Part shown: positions 8,971 to 18,801 of the stretch, piece by piece
Layout of the letters: the number at the start of each line of letters is the position of its first letter
Numbering within the stretch: position 1 is the stretch's first letter
Assembly (NCBI RefSeq): GCF_029664245.1
Contig: NZ_JANAIE010000003.1
Location: forward strand, 124,001 to 188,000
Source: Profundicola chukchiensis
Lineage (GTDB): Bacteria; Bacteroidota; Bacteroidia; Flavobacteriales; Weeksellaceae
Reading direction: 5' to 3'
DNA length: 64,000 nt
Made by a program: the position numbers and the translations under genes
Notes under the pieces: model-generated
Seen by the model: only the letters and a program-made list of their open reading frames with translations
What the model was told of the DNA's origin: nothing
Database searches by the model: none

Positions 8971-10458
8971 TTAATCTAAGTGTGGATTGTTTTGAATCTC
9001 AGACTGAGGAATATCCAATGTTAAGCGAGGATCATTATATTGGAATGACTCACCAGCGAAGAATAAGTGGTTAGCACCACGTGTTCTTGTTTCTTGGTTA
9101 CGCTTCATAGACCAATAAGTTTTTCCTTCACCCCATAACTCAATTCTAGTTTGAAGTCTAATCTCATCTAATAAAGCTTGTCCTGATAATGCATCAATAT
9201 AAGAAGCATCTTCAACTCTGATTTCCATCAAGTCTTTTAATGCTTGACGCGCACCAGCTTCACCTCCTTCAGCACCTGATTTTGCAGCTGTTTCAGCATA
9301 CAATAAGTACATCTCCTCAATTCTCATATAGATGTAGTCAGTAACAACACTTCTTTGACCACCTGATACACGATCAGGAGCATAGAATTTACCAGTTGGT
9401 TTCTTTTGACCTAAACCAACGAATTGTTTCTTTCTAACATCGTCTGATGAAATTTGAGCATATAAATCATTATCGATTGTCTTAGGATCTCCTGCCCAAG
9501 CATAAGAGTAAGTGTACTGGTCTACTTGACCCCACCAAGAAACTAGGTCTAATCCCATTTCTAAAGTAACGTCTTGACCCCACATCCAAGCTGGTGAATT
9601 AACATCATTAAATCCACCGCCAGAAGCAGTTGCAGCATCATAAGCTAAATCTTCAGCTGATAATAATGGGAAGTTACCTTCATCCATAACTGCTTTAGTT
9701 ACAGCAGCAGCTTCAGCATTACGACCCACAGCAGCATAAGCATAACCTAAAATACCTCTAGCAACATCTTTGTTGATGTCTCTTTTGTTTGATCTTGGAC
9801 CATTCTCTAATAAGTCAACCGCTAATTCTAAATCAGCAATAATTTGGTTATAAACCTCACCTGTTGTACTTAATGGAAGCGCATCTAAATTTGCTTCTAA
9901 CATTAATGGAACAGCTGGACTACTTAAATCACCATTGTCATTAACATAAAGGTGCATTAAGTTTAAGTAAGAATACCCTCTAATTGCTAATCCTTGACCT
10001 AGTTTAGCTCTTGATTCTCCGTCCTCTGGAAGAGCATTTAAATCATATCCACCAATTAGTGTGTTAGCTCCTCTAATGATTCTATAATAGTATCTCCAAG
10101 GCATGTAACTAGAGTTTGAAGTATAATCTACTGTTGCAGTATAGTTAGCAATGTAGCTATACCATCCATAAGTATTACCTGCCAATACCATATCACTTCC
10201 TAACATATCATAATAGATATCCCAGCTTTTTTGACCGAAGTCATCATGTCTAAGGTTTGTCCCCCCAGACCCAACAGTATACATTGTATTATACAATCCT
10301 ACCAAGTATCCATCTAAAACCTCAGGATTACTTTGTCCCGCATTATTAATATCCTCCGAAGATAATTGGTTCGATGGTCTTGTTTCTAAATAATCTTCAC
10401 TACAAGACACAAGTCCCGCTGCGAAAATAAATAAAGAAATTTTTATTAAATATTTCAT
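8971..10458 (-). CDS. SusD/RagB-family outer membrane lipoprotein
   Basis: A 495-aa surface lipoprotein with lipobox LVSC near residue 19 and the family start CSEDYLETRPSNQLS. Conserved SusD stretches include GQGLAIRGYSYLNLMHLY, the TPR-like part GILGYAYAAVGRNAEAA and the C-terminal RIELWGEGKTYWSMKR. SusD proteins bind substrate at the cell surface and form the lid of the partner SusC channel. The gene lies 11 nt after the SusC gene at 10470-13682, so the two form a pair. No degradative enzyme is adjacent, so the substrate cannot be named. Confidence 0.93.
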   Translation of the reverse strand: MKYLIKISLFIFAAGLVSCSEDYLETRPSNQLSSEDINNAGQSNPEVLDGYLVGLYNTMYTVGSGGTNLRHDDFGQKSWDIYYDMLGSDMVLAGNTYGWYSYIANYTATVDYTSNSSYMPWRYYYRIIRGANTLIGGYDLNALPEDGESRAKLGQGLAIRGYSYLNLMHLYVNDNGDLSSPAVPLMLEANLDALPLSTTGEVYNQIIADLELAVDLLENGPRSNKRDINKDVARGILGYAYAAVGRNAEAAAVTKAVMDEGNFPLLSAEDLAYDAATASGGGFNDVNSPAWMWGQDVTLEMGLDLVSWWGQVDQYTYSYAWAGDPKTIDNDLYAQISSDDVRKKQFVGLGQKKPTGKFYAPDRVSGGQRSVVTDYIYMRIEEMYLLYAETAAKSGAEGGEAGARQALKDLMEIRVEDASYIDALSGQALLDEIRLQTRIELWGEGKTYWSMKRNQETRTRGANHLFFAGESFQYNDPRLTLDIPQSEIQNNPHLD

Positions 10459-10469
10459 TTTTCTAATTT

Positions 10470-13400
10470 TTAAAGTTTAACTCTTAGACCAAACGTAATG
10501 TTAGACAATGGAGAGTATTGATATGTATCAGATCCACCTGTAAAACTTGCAGAAGGATTGAATCCATCTCTCTCAGAGAATAACCAAAGGTTATCACCTT
10601 GTACATACATTCCTAATTCAGCCAATCCCATTCCTGAGATCATATCAGTTGGGAAATTATACCCAATTCTCACGTTATTTAAAGCAACATAGTCAGATTT
10701 TGTTAAGAATCTAGTTGACGCAGAAGTAAAGTTAGTATCTCCTGTAATGTTGTTTGATAATCTTGGTACGTTAGTAACGTCACCTGGTTGTTGCCATCTT
10801 TGCTCGATGTCTTGGTGCCAGTTGTTTCCTCCAAGTTCAGTGTTTCTCATTAATCCTGCATAAGCACTATCATAAGAATAACCACCAAAGCTATATAAGA
10901 ATTGCGCACTTAGTTCGAAATTCTTGAATCCAGTAGCCAAGTTAAATGCACCACGTACATCTGGAATAGCAGTTTTGTCAATAAATTTCTGAGTTGCATC
11001 AGTATAAACTGTAGTAGTTGTCATTGCAACATTAGCAGAAGAATTATTAGACATATAGTCATACATAGAAGAAATTCTAACATCACCTTCATCAAACTGA
11101 CCGTTTCCGTTTACGTCATCATAGTACATATTCCACATAGCAGCACCAGTTTGAGTATCAACTCCAGCCCACTCACGTAAGTAGTAGTCATATAAAGAAC
11201 GTCCAGCAGCTCTACCGTAAGAACCAGCAATATCAATAAGTTTTCTTTCTCCTGTTCCAAGCTCAATTGGCATTTCTAACAACTCGTTGTGTAACAACTC
11301 ACCATTAAATCCAACATTTAAGAAGAAGTTCTCTTTTCTTACAACATCAGCGTTTACGTTAAATTCGAAACCAGCGTTAAATAATTCACCATCATTCATG
11401 TTGAAGATTGCACCACCAGAAGATAAGTGTAGTCTTGATTCAAATAATAAATCTGTAGAATTCTTTCTATAGTAATCTAAATCGATATTAACTCGATCAA
11501 AGATTCTCATTTCAGCACCTACTTGGAACATTTTTGCACTCTCCCAAGTTAAGTCAGGGTTACCAAATGTAGATTGCGCGAATCCATACTCACCGTCCAT
11601 TGCACTTGAGTATAAGTCAGCCCAAGGATATAATCCTAAACCTCTTTGCTCACCTGTTGTACCATAAGAAGTTTTTAACTTCAATCTGTTGAATACATTT
11701 TGATTTAACATGAAGTCTTCTTTAGACAACATCCAAGCTAAACCAACAGAACCGAATTCACCCCATTTTTCATTTCTAAATCTTGAAGAACCATCAGCTC
11801 TCATTGTTGCAGTAACAAAATATTTTCTAGCAAAGTCATAGCTTAACTGACCAAAGTAACTTTCAATTGTATAGTCATTTGTATAAGATGCCATAGAACC
11901 GAATTGGTTAGCATTGTTCCACTCTGGTAAATCAGGAATTACTAAACCAGATCTATATCCTAAGATATACTTATCTTCTAAAGCATTGTTCTCGTGACCT
12001 GCTAAAATCTCTAAGTTATGGTTAGAACCAAATGTTTTAGCATATCTCAACATTTCTAACATATTGTAAGAAAGTTGTTCGTTGTTTACTTTATAGATAC
12101 TACCTCCTGAAGTTGCAGCCGAACCATAGTATGGGTTGCTTAAGTCATTGTAGTTATCATTCAAGAATTGAGAACCAAATCTTGTTTCTAAAGTTAAACC
12201 GTCATATAATTTAAAGATAAAAGATGCACTTGTATTAATGTCGTGTCTTTTAGCGTTGTTTAAGTTATAGTGAGCATCTGCAATCGCGTTAGTGTTAGCA
12301 CCGAATCCACGTCCTGCACCTGCACCAAATCCGTAATCATACTCATATCCACCAAAGATTGGCTCAGGAATTTTATTTCCATCAGCATCTCTTGTAAATA
12401 ATGGGTAAATAGAAGGAATGTTATCAACGAACCAGAATACACTTCCTGAATCCTCAGACTGTCCGTTCATATTCGTATCAGAGAATGAATATGATAAATT
12501 CACATTTGCATCCATCCAAGGAGCAACTTCGTGAGAAACATTCAATCTTGTTGATAAACGATCGAAGTCAGATTTAACTGAGTATCCTTTTTCATCTAAG
12601 TAAGAGAATGAAGAGTAGAAAGTAGTTTTATCTGAACCACCACTAAATCTAATTGTATTCTCTGTTCTGATTCCTGGGCTAAATGCATAATCTTCCCAAT
12701 TTTCTGGCGTATACTTTCTGTTAACACCACTGTTAAATCTTCCTGTTGCAGGATCGATTAAGTTAGCACCAGCAGCATCCCACATATTATACATTGGGTC
12801 AATACCAAAGTCACCACCAAATAAGTTAGCATTAGCAAATGCAGCAGGATCTGCCTCACCATTTAATGCTCCATAGTTTTTCAAACCTTCCCATCCAAGC
12901 TCCATATAGCGCTCTGGATTCTTAATTGTATTATATCTAGGTAATAAGCTCATATTGAAACCAACTTTACTATCGAAAGTAATTTCTGATTTACCTTTCT
13001 TACCTTTCTTTGTATTAATCACAATAACACCGTTCGCACCACGTGCACCATAAATAGCAGTTGCAGTCGCGTCTTTCAAAATAACAGTGTTTTCAATATC
13101 GGCAGGGTTAATTGAGTTCAAGTAACCATCGTGTGGAATACCATCTACTACATATAATGGAGCTGTACTACCATTTACCGAACCAATACCACGAATTCTA
13201 ACTGATGAAGAACTACCTGGCTGTCCAGATCCAGTTACAACAACAACACCCGCAGACTCCCCTGCTAATGCTTTAGAAATGTCTGATACACTTTTCTTTT
13301 CAATTTGTTTAGAATCTATCACATCTGCAGTACCTGTATAGGCATCGTCAGTTGTTGATGAGTATCCTAAAGTAATCACATCAGATAAACCGATGGCTGC

Positions 13401-13682
13401 ATCACCTAAAACTAATTCCCCTAAGTTCATACCTGTAACTGGAAAAGATTTTTCCGCTAAGGTGTTAGGGTTCATAATTGATAGGTTGTCTCCTACAGAA
13501 GCATTAATATTAAATACTCCTAAATCATTGGTCTCTGTTGAAACTCCCGTTTCATCCACAGTTACGATCGCTCCCGTAACTGGACCAAAGTCGTCCACCA
13601 CTACCCCAGACACCTGCGCATACGCGAAGGATGTAAAGAGCAACAGTGTCATCACACTAAAAACTAAATTTTTTGTCCTCAT
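10470..13682 (-). CDS. SusC/RagA-family TonB-linked outer membrane transporter
   Basis: A 1070-aa protein with signal peptide MRTKNLVFSVMTLLLFTSFA, a carboxypeptidase-regulatory-like N-terminal domain (VSGVVVDDFGPVTGAIVTV), a plug with VRIRGIGSVNGS, PLYVVDGIP and ATAIYGARGANGVIVI, and a long beta-barrel. It is energised by TonB and imports the substrate captured by the paired SusD at 8971-10458. An exbB/exbD operon lies at 60-62.5 kb. Length is normal and no lesion is seen. It is the second of two tandem SusC genes and is separated from the first pair by a terminator. Confidence 0.95.
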   Translation of the reverse strand: MRTKNLVFSVMTLLLFTSFAYAQVSGVVVDDFGPVTGAIVTVDETGVSTETNDLGVFNINASVGDNLSIMNPNTLAEKSFPVTGMNLGELVLGDAAIGLSDVITLGYSSTTDDAYTGTADVIDSKQIEKKSVSDISKALAGESAGVVVVTGSGQPGSSSSVRIRGIGSVNGSTAPLYVVDGIPHDGYLNSINPADIENTVILKDATATAIYGARGANGVIVINTKKGKKGKSEITFDSKVGFNMSLLPRYNTIKNPERYMELGWEGLKNYGALNGEADPAAFANANLFGGDFGIDPMYNMWDAAGANLIDPATGRFNSGVNRKYTPENWEDYAFSPGIRTENTIRFSGGSDKTTFYSSFSYLDEKGYSVKSDFDRLSTRLNVSHEVAPWMDANVNLSYSFSDTNMNGQSEDSGSVFWFVDNIPSIYPLFTRDADGNKIPEPIFGGYEYDYGFGAGAGRGFGANTNAIADAHYNLNNAKRHDINTSASFIFKLYDGLTLETRFGSQFLNDNYNDLSNPYYGSAATSGGSIYKVNNEQLSYNMLEMLRYAKTFGSNHNLEILAGHENNALEDKYILGYRSGLVIPDLPEWNNANQFGSMASYTNDYTIESYFGQLSYDFARKYFVTATMRADGSSRFRNEKWGEFGSVGLAWMLSKEDFMLNQNVFNRLKLKTSYGTTGEQRGLGLYPWADLYSSAMDGEYGFAQSTFGNPDLTWESAKMFQVGAEMRIFDRVNIDLDYYRKNSTDLLFESRLHLSSGGAIFNMNDGELFNAGFEFNVNADVVRKENFFLNVGFNGELLHNELLEMPIELGTGERKLIDIAGSYGRAAGRSLYDYYLREWAGVDTQTGAAMWNMYYDDVNGNGQFDEGDVRISSMYDYMSNNSSANVAMTTTTVYTDATQKFIDKTAIPDVRGAFNLATGFKNFELSAQFLYSFGGYSYDSAYAGLMRNTELGGNNWHQDIEQRWQQPGDVTNVPRLSNNITGDTNFTSASTRFLTKSDYVALNNVRIGYNFPTDMISGMGLAELGMYVQGDNLWLFSERDGFNPSASFTGGSDTYQYSPLSNITFGLRVKL

Positions 13683-13781
13683 ATATTATTTTTTAATAAC
13701 ATTTAATTACAAATTACTAACATTTATTTAAGAAATACAAGTTTTATTGTAAAGAGATTGTATACAACGACTTTAAGGCAT

Positions 13782-13806
13782 AAAAAAACCGCCTCTGAGG
13801 AGGCGG
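13782..13806 (-). terminator. Terminator of the first SusCD unit
   Basis: A GC-rich stem CCGCCTC/GAGGCGG (13789-13795, 13800-13806) with loop TGAG is followed on the minus strand by seven T. It separates the two SusCD pairs. Confidence 0.88.
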
Positions 13807-13829
13807 CTTTATATAATATCTAGCTTAGA

Positions 13830-15389
13830 TTACGGCATCCACCATAATTTGCTTTCCATCGTATCACCATTTGAAAGTCTACTTGATGCTTCATTCACGT
13901 TTGCTTCATTCAAACTAAACTCTCCTTCTGGATATCTAACTCTATAAGGCATATGATTGATTTCTGGTAATGGATTAAATACATATGTAGTAGTTCCATC
14001 AATTTCCAATCCTGTACCACCTGGTAATAATAGAATGTCACCATCTGGGTAACCTGTTCTTCTATATTCTGCCCAAGCTTCTTGAGGCTGCATATATAAG
14101 GCAACGTATTTTTGAGAAATTACGTTTTCTTTATTTGCCGCTGGCAAACCTGCAACGAAGGCATCAACCTTAGAAGCCTCAACACCCCATTTTTCCATAG
14201 AAGCTCTAACTCCTTGCTCATAGTATCCTTGATCCCATCCGTTTACCTCTGATAAAATGAATAGAACTTCTGAATACTCCATTAAGATCTCTGGTGTATC
14301 GATTGAAATCACTTGGTTACTAGCAAAAGATAAACCTGCAATAGGATTGTTAGCAGACAATCTATTTTCTGGTAATCCATAAGGCATACCTTGATAGTCA
14401 TCTAAATCATCACTTGGGGTATATCCGTTTGAACTAACGTTAGCAACAGATGTTCCCGCTGGAGCAGCCATTTGCTGTAGTCTTGGATCGTAACCAAATT
14501 GGCCATTATCACCTTTTAATAATCTAATGAATCTATCGTTCACCGCAAAGTCTGTACGTGCATCAACAAAGAAAGTTGCCCAAAATGGATTACCCTCTGA
14601 ACTTGAAGTTCCATATGTTTGAGCCGCATTATCAGCATTTGATTCAAATACACCATCATTGATTGCATCTGTAATATGTGCCTGAGCTGCAGGCAACACA
14701 CCCTTAACTCTGTTAGCAATTCTCAAACGAAGTGAATTAGCAAACTTTTTCCATTTAGATGCATCTCCGTCATAAATTCCATCACCAGCTCCAAATACAG
14801 GCTGATCTAATGTAAATTGGTCGTTCGCTTCGCTCAACTCTTTCAACAAGTCAGCATAGATTTTAGACTGTGGCGCATATACCGGTGTTGTAGTCTCTTG
14901 AATATTCAAGGCTTGGAACTCTGGATCGTTTGAACCATAAGACCAATAAGGAACATCTCCCCAATGATCTGCTAAAGTCATAAATGTATAAGCTAACATT
15001 ACTCTTGCAGCAGCAATTTCATTTGGCGAAGTCGACAAATTTTGCTCAGATGCAATTTCTATAATTTTCTTAAAGTTATTAGCTGCAAAGTAAAGTTGAT
15101 TCCAACCACCCTGTGTTGTAGTTTCACGATATAGATATCTATCTTCCTCTATATAGTTTATCTGAGCGCCATATTGTACCCATGGCGAAGTTAATCTCGC
15201 TGCCATCCATCCATCACGGGTGTTATCCATTACCCTTTTGGTGGCTCTATTAAAGATGGTATAAGTTGGTACCATCTCTGGATCATTCGGATTCTCATTA
15301 ACTCCTGCTAAATCCGAATCGCAAGATGTGAAGGTCATGAGACCAACTAATGCAAATCCTATTATTTTATTGTATTTCATTTTGTTCAA
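13830..15389 (-). CDS. SusD-like (SusD_2 type) outer membrane lipoprotein
   Basis: A 519-aa lipoprotein with lipobox FTSC near residue 23 and the start CDSDLAGVNENPNDPEMVP. The N-terminal half (ATKRVMDNTRDGWMAARL, WVQYGAQINYIEEDRYLYR) and the C-terminal QPQEAWAEYRRTGYP are typical of the SusD_2 subgroup, distinct in sequence from the other SusD in this window. It lies 4 nt after its SusC partner. A second ATG three codons in could be the real start. The substrate is unknown; members of this subgroup are often found away from carbohydrate loci. Confidence 0.9.
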   Translation of the reverse strand: MNKMKYNKIIGFALVGLMTFTSCDSDLAGVNENPNDPEMVPTYTIFNRATKRVMDNTRDGWMAARLTSPWVQYGAQINYIEEDRYLYRETTTQGGWNQLYFAANNFKKIIEIASEQNLSTSPNEIAAARVMLAYTFMTLADHWGDVPYWSYGSNDPEFQALNIQETTTPVYAPQSKIYADLLKELSEANDQFTLDQPVFGAGDGIYDGDASKWKKFANSLRLRIANRVKGVLPAAQAHITDAINDGVFESNADNAAQTYGTSSSEGNPFWATFFVDARTDFAVNDRFIRLLKGDNGQFGYDPRLQQMAAPAGTSVANVSSNGYTPSDDLDDYQGMPYGLPENRLSANNPIAGLSFASNQVISIDTPEILMEYSEVLFILSEVNGWDQGYYEQGVRASMEKWGVEASKVDAFVAGLPAANKENVISQKYVALYMQPQEAWAEYRRTGYPDGDILLLPGGTGLEIDGTTTYVFNPLPEINHMPYRVRYPEGEFSLNEANVNEASSRLSNGDTMESKLWWMP

Positions 15390-15393
15390 TTTT

Positions 15394-18300
15394 TTAGAAT
15401 TGTAATTTTAAATTCATACCATAAGTTCTAGTTGGAGGTAAACTACCACCCTCTAAACCTTGGATGTTACCACTACCTGTAGTAGTTTGCTCTGGATCGA
15501 AATCTTTGTTATCCAATCCCCAAACTAATAGGTTTCTACCAAAAGCAGTTACATCAACTCCTTTGAATGGTCCGATTAAATTTTGAGGTAAAGAATAAGT
15601 TAAAGTTACATCTCTTAATTTGAAATAATCTGCATCAAAAATGTTTTGAGATTTTGGTCCAACATAATAGTTGTATCCGTAATCAGCCGCAGAAATGTTA
15701 GTTGTATTTGCAGCCGTATTCGTTACTGAATAAGTTCCGTCACCATTTGGAGTAACTGTACCTGTAACACCTGGCAATACGATTCCATTTTCACGGATTC
15801 CGTTAGCAGCTGTTGCTTCTAACATACCACTATACATACCCCACATGTTTGAAACTGAGTAGTATCTACCTCCTTTTTGCATATCAATTAAGAAACTTAA
15901 AGAGAAATCTTTATAGTTAAATGTGTTTCTTAATCCCATGTTGTAATCTGGTAAAACTGAGCCTAAATCTTTGATACCAGTACTTGCATACATACCATTA
16001 GCTGATACTACTGGATTTCCAGCGTCATCATAAATAAAGTCAGTACCTCTAATTTGTCCATACTCTAATCCTTCTACTGCCCATAATTGTGCACCAAAGA
16101 TTCCATTAACAATATTTAAAGCTGGTACGTCCTCATTTAATTTCTCTACCATGTTTTTGTTCTTAGCAAAGTTCCAAGTTAAATCCCAACTAAAGTCTTC
16201 TGATTTAATAGGAGTTACTTTTACTAAAGCTTCGATACCTTTGTTACTCATCTCTGCACTGTTTACGAAAGTAGCGTTACTACCTGTAGTAGGCGTTACC
16301 TGAACTGGCATTAATAAGTCTCTAGAATATTGATCATAATATGTCACGTCAAAGAATACTCTTCCTTTGAATAAAGACATTTCCATACCAATTTCCCAAG
16401 AATCAGTTTCTTCTGGAACTAAGTTTTCGTTTTTCTTAGTTGTATTTAAAGAGAATGTTGGTGATCCTACGAAGTTACCACCTCCAATAAATGTATCTCT
16501 TAAGTTATAAGGTGACGTATCATTACCGGTTCTTGCCCATGCAGCTCTAACTTTCCAAAATCTCATCCAAGGTTGGTTGATAAATTCTGATAACACAACA
16601 CTTGTACTAACTGATGGGTAGAAGTATGAGTTGTTATCCGCTGGTAAAGTTGAAGACCAGTCATTTCTAGCTGTTGCTTCAACGAATACATAATCTTTAT
16701 AGCCTAATGATAACATACCATATAAACTGTTCACTCTCTTCTCGCTTAAGAAGTTTTGAGTTGTAGGATTATCTTTACTATTACTTAAGTTATAAATTCC
16801 TGGTACTACTAATCCACCACTCGTTGCAGATGATAAACTTTTGTATTGCTCATCTCTAATGTTACCACCAAAGAATGAATTCACACTAAAATCTCCGTAA
16901 TCCTTGTCATAGTGTAATCTAGCTTCGTAGTTAAACTCTCTAGCAACTCTATTAATAGAACTAAATCCAGAAACTGCTTGAGAACCTACGGCTACTCTTT
17001 CAGAACCTGTCATAGTATATCCATCACCATACACATTACCTACAGCATATAAGTTATCAGTAATATCATATTGTAATTGGAAGCTACCTAGGTATCTATT
17101 TCTCTCATCTTCAGCTGTATTTTCATAAGCTGTCCAATAAGGGTTGTCTGAATATAATGGACTTGCATTATTCCATGCTGTTCTGTTCCAAGTTTTTTGG
17201 CTACCATCAGCATGCTTATAATTTTTAAGTCTACTATAATCTAACTGTCTTTGACCCCATTGTAACATTTTTTGCATCACACTGTTATCTCCATAACCTA
17301 CTTCTGGTCTGTTGAACGCATTTGTGTTTACATAGGTAATATTACCTTTTGCTGATAACTTATCAGAAAATTTAGTAGAGATATCTGTATTAAAAGAGCT
17401 CTTATTCAATTTTGAATTTGGAAAGAATCCATCTACATATAAATTAGAGTAAGCGATTCTAGCACTTGTTCCGTCAAAAGACTTGCTAAATGCCACACTA
17501 TTGTTATAAGAAACACCTGTATCGAAGAAAGTCTCCGCGTCATTCTCAGGAGCTACCCATGGTCTTGGTCTCAAGTAATTTGCAGCATCATCTGGATCAA
17601 AAGCATCCCAATGTAAAACTGAAATATTAGGGTTATACTTTGGCCCCCAGCTTTCATCTAATTGATATTCAACTAAATTATATGTTTGCCCATTGATTTC
17701 TTGTGTTTGGAAAGAGTCCATAGACCCTGCACCATATTGTTTCTGTAATTTAGGGAACAAACTTACACTCTCGAATGAAACACCTGTGTTAAATTCAATC
17801 GCATCTTGTTTAGTTCCTTTTTTAGTAGTAATCAATACAACACCATTCGCACCTCTAGAACCATATAATGCAGAAGCAGCACCACCTTTTAAGACAGTTA
17901 CATTTTCTACGTTATTTGGATCGATATCGAATCCCATATCACCATAATCACGACCACCTGCACCTCTTTGTGCATTTGTAGAGTTAAAGTTGGAGTTGCT
18001 GATTGGCACACCATCAACAACAATTAGTGGTTTATTCTCTGCTGTAATAGAAGCTGTACCTCTTAATAACATTCTTGCAGAACCACCCATGTTACCACTT
18101 GGTGTAGAAATTTGCACACCGGCAACATTACCAGAAAGAGAAGCTAGTGCATTATTACTCTTAGAAGCATTCAACATGTCTCCATCTACTTCTTGAGCTG
18201 CATAACCTAATGCTTTCTTATCTCTCTGAATACCTAAAGCTGTTGCAACTGTAGCACCAAGCTCAATCGCTCCACCTCTAGAAATTGATACATTATACTG

Positions 18301-18567
18301 ATCGTTGTTCCCTACAGCGACAGTTTTGGTTTCAAAACCAATAAATTCAATAGCGACTTGATCGCCTTGATTTACACTTAAGGAGTAATTACCATCTGAG
18401 TCGGTATATACTCCGTTGTCTGTTCCTTCCACATATACATAAGCATCTGCGACAGGAAAGCCATCCGAATCTGTTACTTGTCCTGTAATCATCTTTTGCT
18501 GAGCCATTACGAAAACGGATCCAGCTAAAAGGATTGCAGTAAATAGTAACTTAATGTTTGTCCTCAT
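15394..18567 (-). CDS. SusC/RagA-family TonB-linked outer membrane transporter
   Basis: A 1057-aa protein with signal peptide MRTNIKLLFTAILLAGSVFV, an N-terminal carboxypeptidase-regulatory-like domain (MITGQVTDSDGFPVADAYVY), a plug (RMLLRGTASI, PLIVVDGVPIS, ASALYGSRGANGVVLITTKK) and a C-terminal barrel ending in aromatic and hydrophobic residues. It pairs with the SusD_2-type lipoprotein directly downstream. The upstream gap has a plausible promoter and a perfect 14-bp palindrome. The only neighbours are transport genes, so no substrate is indicated. Confidence 0.95.
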   Translation of the reverse strand: MRTNIKLLFTAILLAGSVFVMAQQKMITGQVTDSDGFPVADAYVYVEGTDNGVYTDSDGNYSLSVNQGDQVAIEFIGFETKTVAVGNNDQYNVSISRGGAIELGATVATALGIQRDKKALGYAAQEVDGDMLNASKSNNALASLSGNVAGVQISTPSGNMGGSARMLLRGTASITAENKPLIVVDGVPISNSNFNSTNAQRGAGGRDYGDMGFDIDPNNVENVTVLKGGAASALYGSRGANGVVLITTKKGTKQDAIEFNTGVSFESVSLFPKLQKQYGAGSMDSFQTQEINGQTYNLVEYQLDESWGPKYNPNISVLHWDAFDPDDAANYLRPRPWVAPENDAETFFDTGVSYNNSVAFSKSFDGTSARIAYSNLYVDGFFPNSKLNKSSFNTDISTKFSDKLSAKGNITYVNTNAFNRPEVGYGDNSVMQKMLQWGQRQLDYSRLKNYKHADGSQKTWNRTAWNNASPLYSDNPYWTAYENTAEDERNRYLGSFQLQYDITDNLYAVGNVYGDGYTMTGSERVAVGSQAVSGFSSINRVAREFNYEARLHYDKDYGDFSVNSFFGGNIRDEQYKSLSSATSGGLVVPGIYNLSNSKDNPTTQNFLSEKRVNSLYGMLSLGYKDYVFVEATARNDWSSTLPADNNSYFYPSVSTSVVLSEFINQPWMRFWKVRAAWARTGNDTSPYNLRDTFIGGGNFVGSPTFSLNTTKKNENLVPEETDSWEIGMEMSLFKGRVFFDVTYYDQYSRDLLMPVQVTPTTGSNATFVNSAEMSNKGIEALVKVTPIKSEDFSWDLTWNFAKNKNMVEKLNEDVPALNIVNGIFGAQLWAVEGLEYGQIRGTDFIYDDAGNPVVSANGMYASTGIKDLGSVLPDYNMGLRNTFNYKDFSLSFLIDMQKGGRYYSVSNMWGMYSGMLEATAANGIRENGIVLPGVTGTVTPNGDGTYSVTNTAANTTNISAADYGYNYYVGPKSQNIFDADYFKLRDVTLTYSLPQNLIGPFKGVDVTAFGRNLLVWGLDNKDFDPEQTTTGSGNIQGLEGGSLPPTRTYGMNLKLQF

Positions 18568-18596
18568 ACATTATAGTTTTTATAAAATTTCAATTG

Positions 18597-18627
18597 CTAA
18601 TGTAGCATAAAAATTATATTTATGAAA
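18597..18627 (-). promoter_or_regulatory. Candidate promoter of the first SusCD unit with upstream palindrome
   Basis: The minus strand shows TTTC, a 19-nt spacer and TACATTAG (7 of 8 to TAnnTTTG). Immediately upstream, 18630-18643, is the perfect palindrome TTTAACATGTTAAA, a possible regulator site. Confidence 0.38.
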
Positions 18628-18750
18628 CTTTTAACATGTTAAATTAATAAAACATTTATTTTATTGCTAATTTGATAATTTAAGTAAAAATATGAGTTCT
18701 TTCATTTTACTATCATCAAACATATTCGGAAAACATAACAAATGTCATAA

Positions 18751-18780
18751 AAAAAGCCGTGAAAAAAATTTCACGGCTTT
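18751..18780 (-). terminator. Terminator of the rimP-nusA-infB operon
   Basis: A 12-bp perfect stem (AAAGCCGTGAAA at 18753-18764, its complement at 18769-18780) with loop AAAA is followed by T on the minus strand. It lies 21 nt after the infB stop. Confidence 0.88.
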
Positions 18781-18801
18781 AAATATCTATTTTAAAAAAG
18801 T

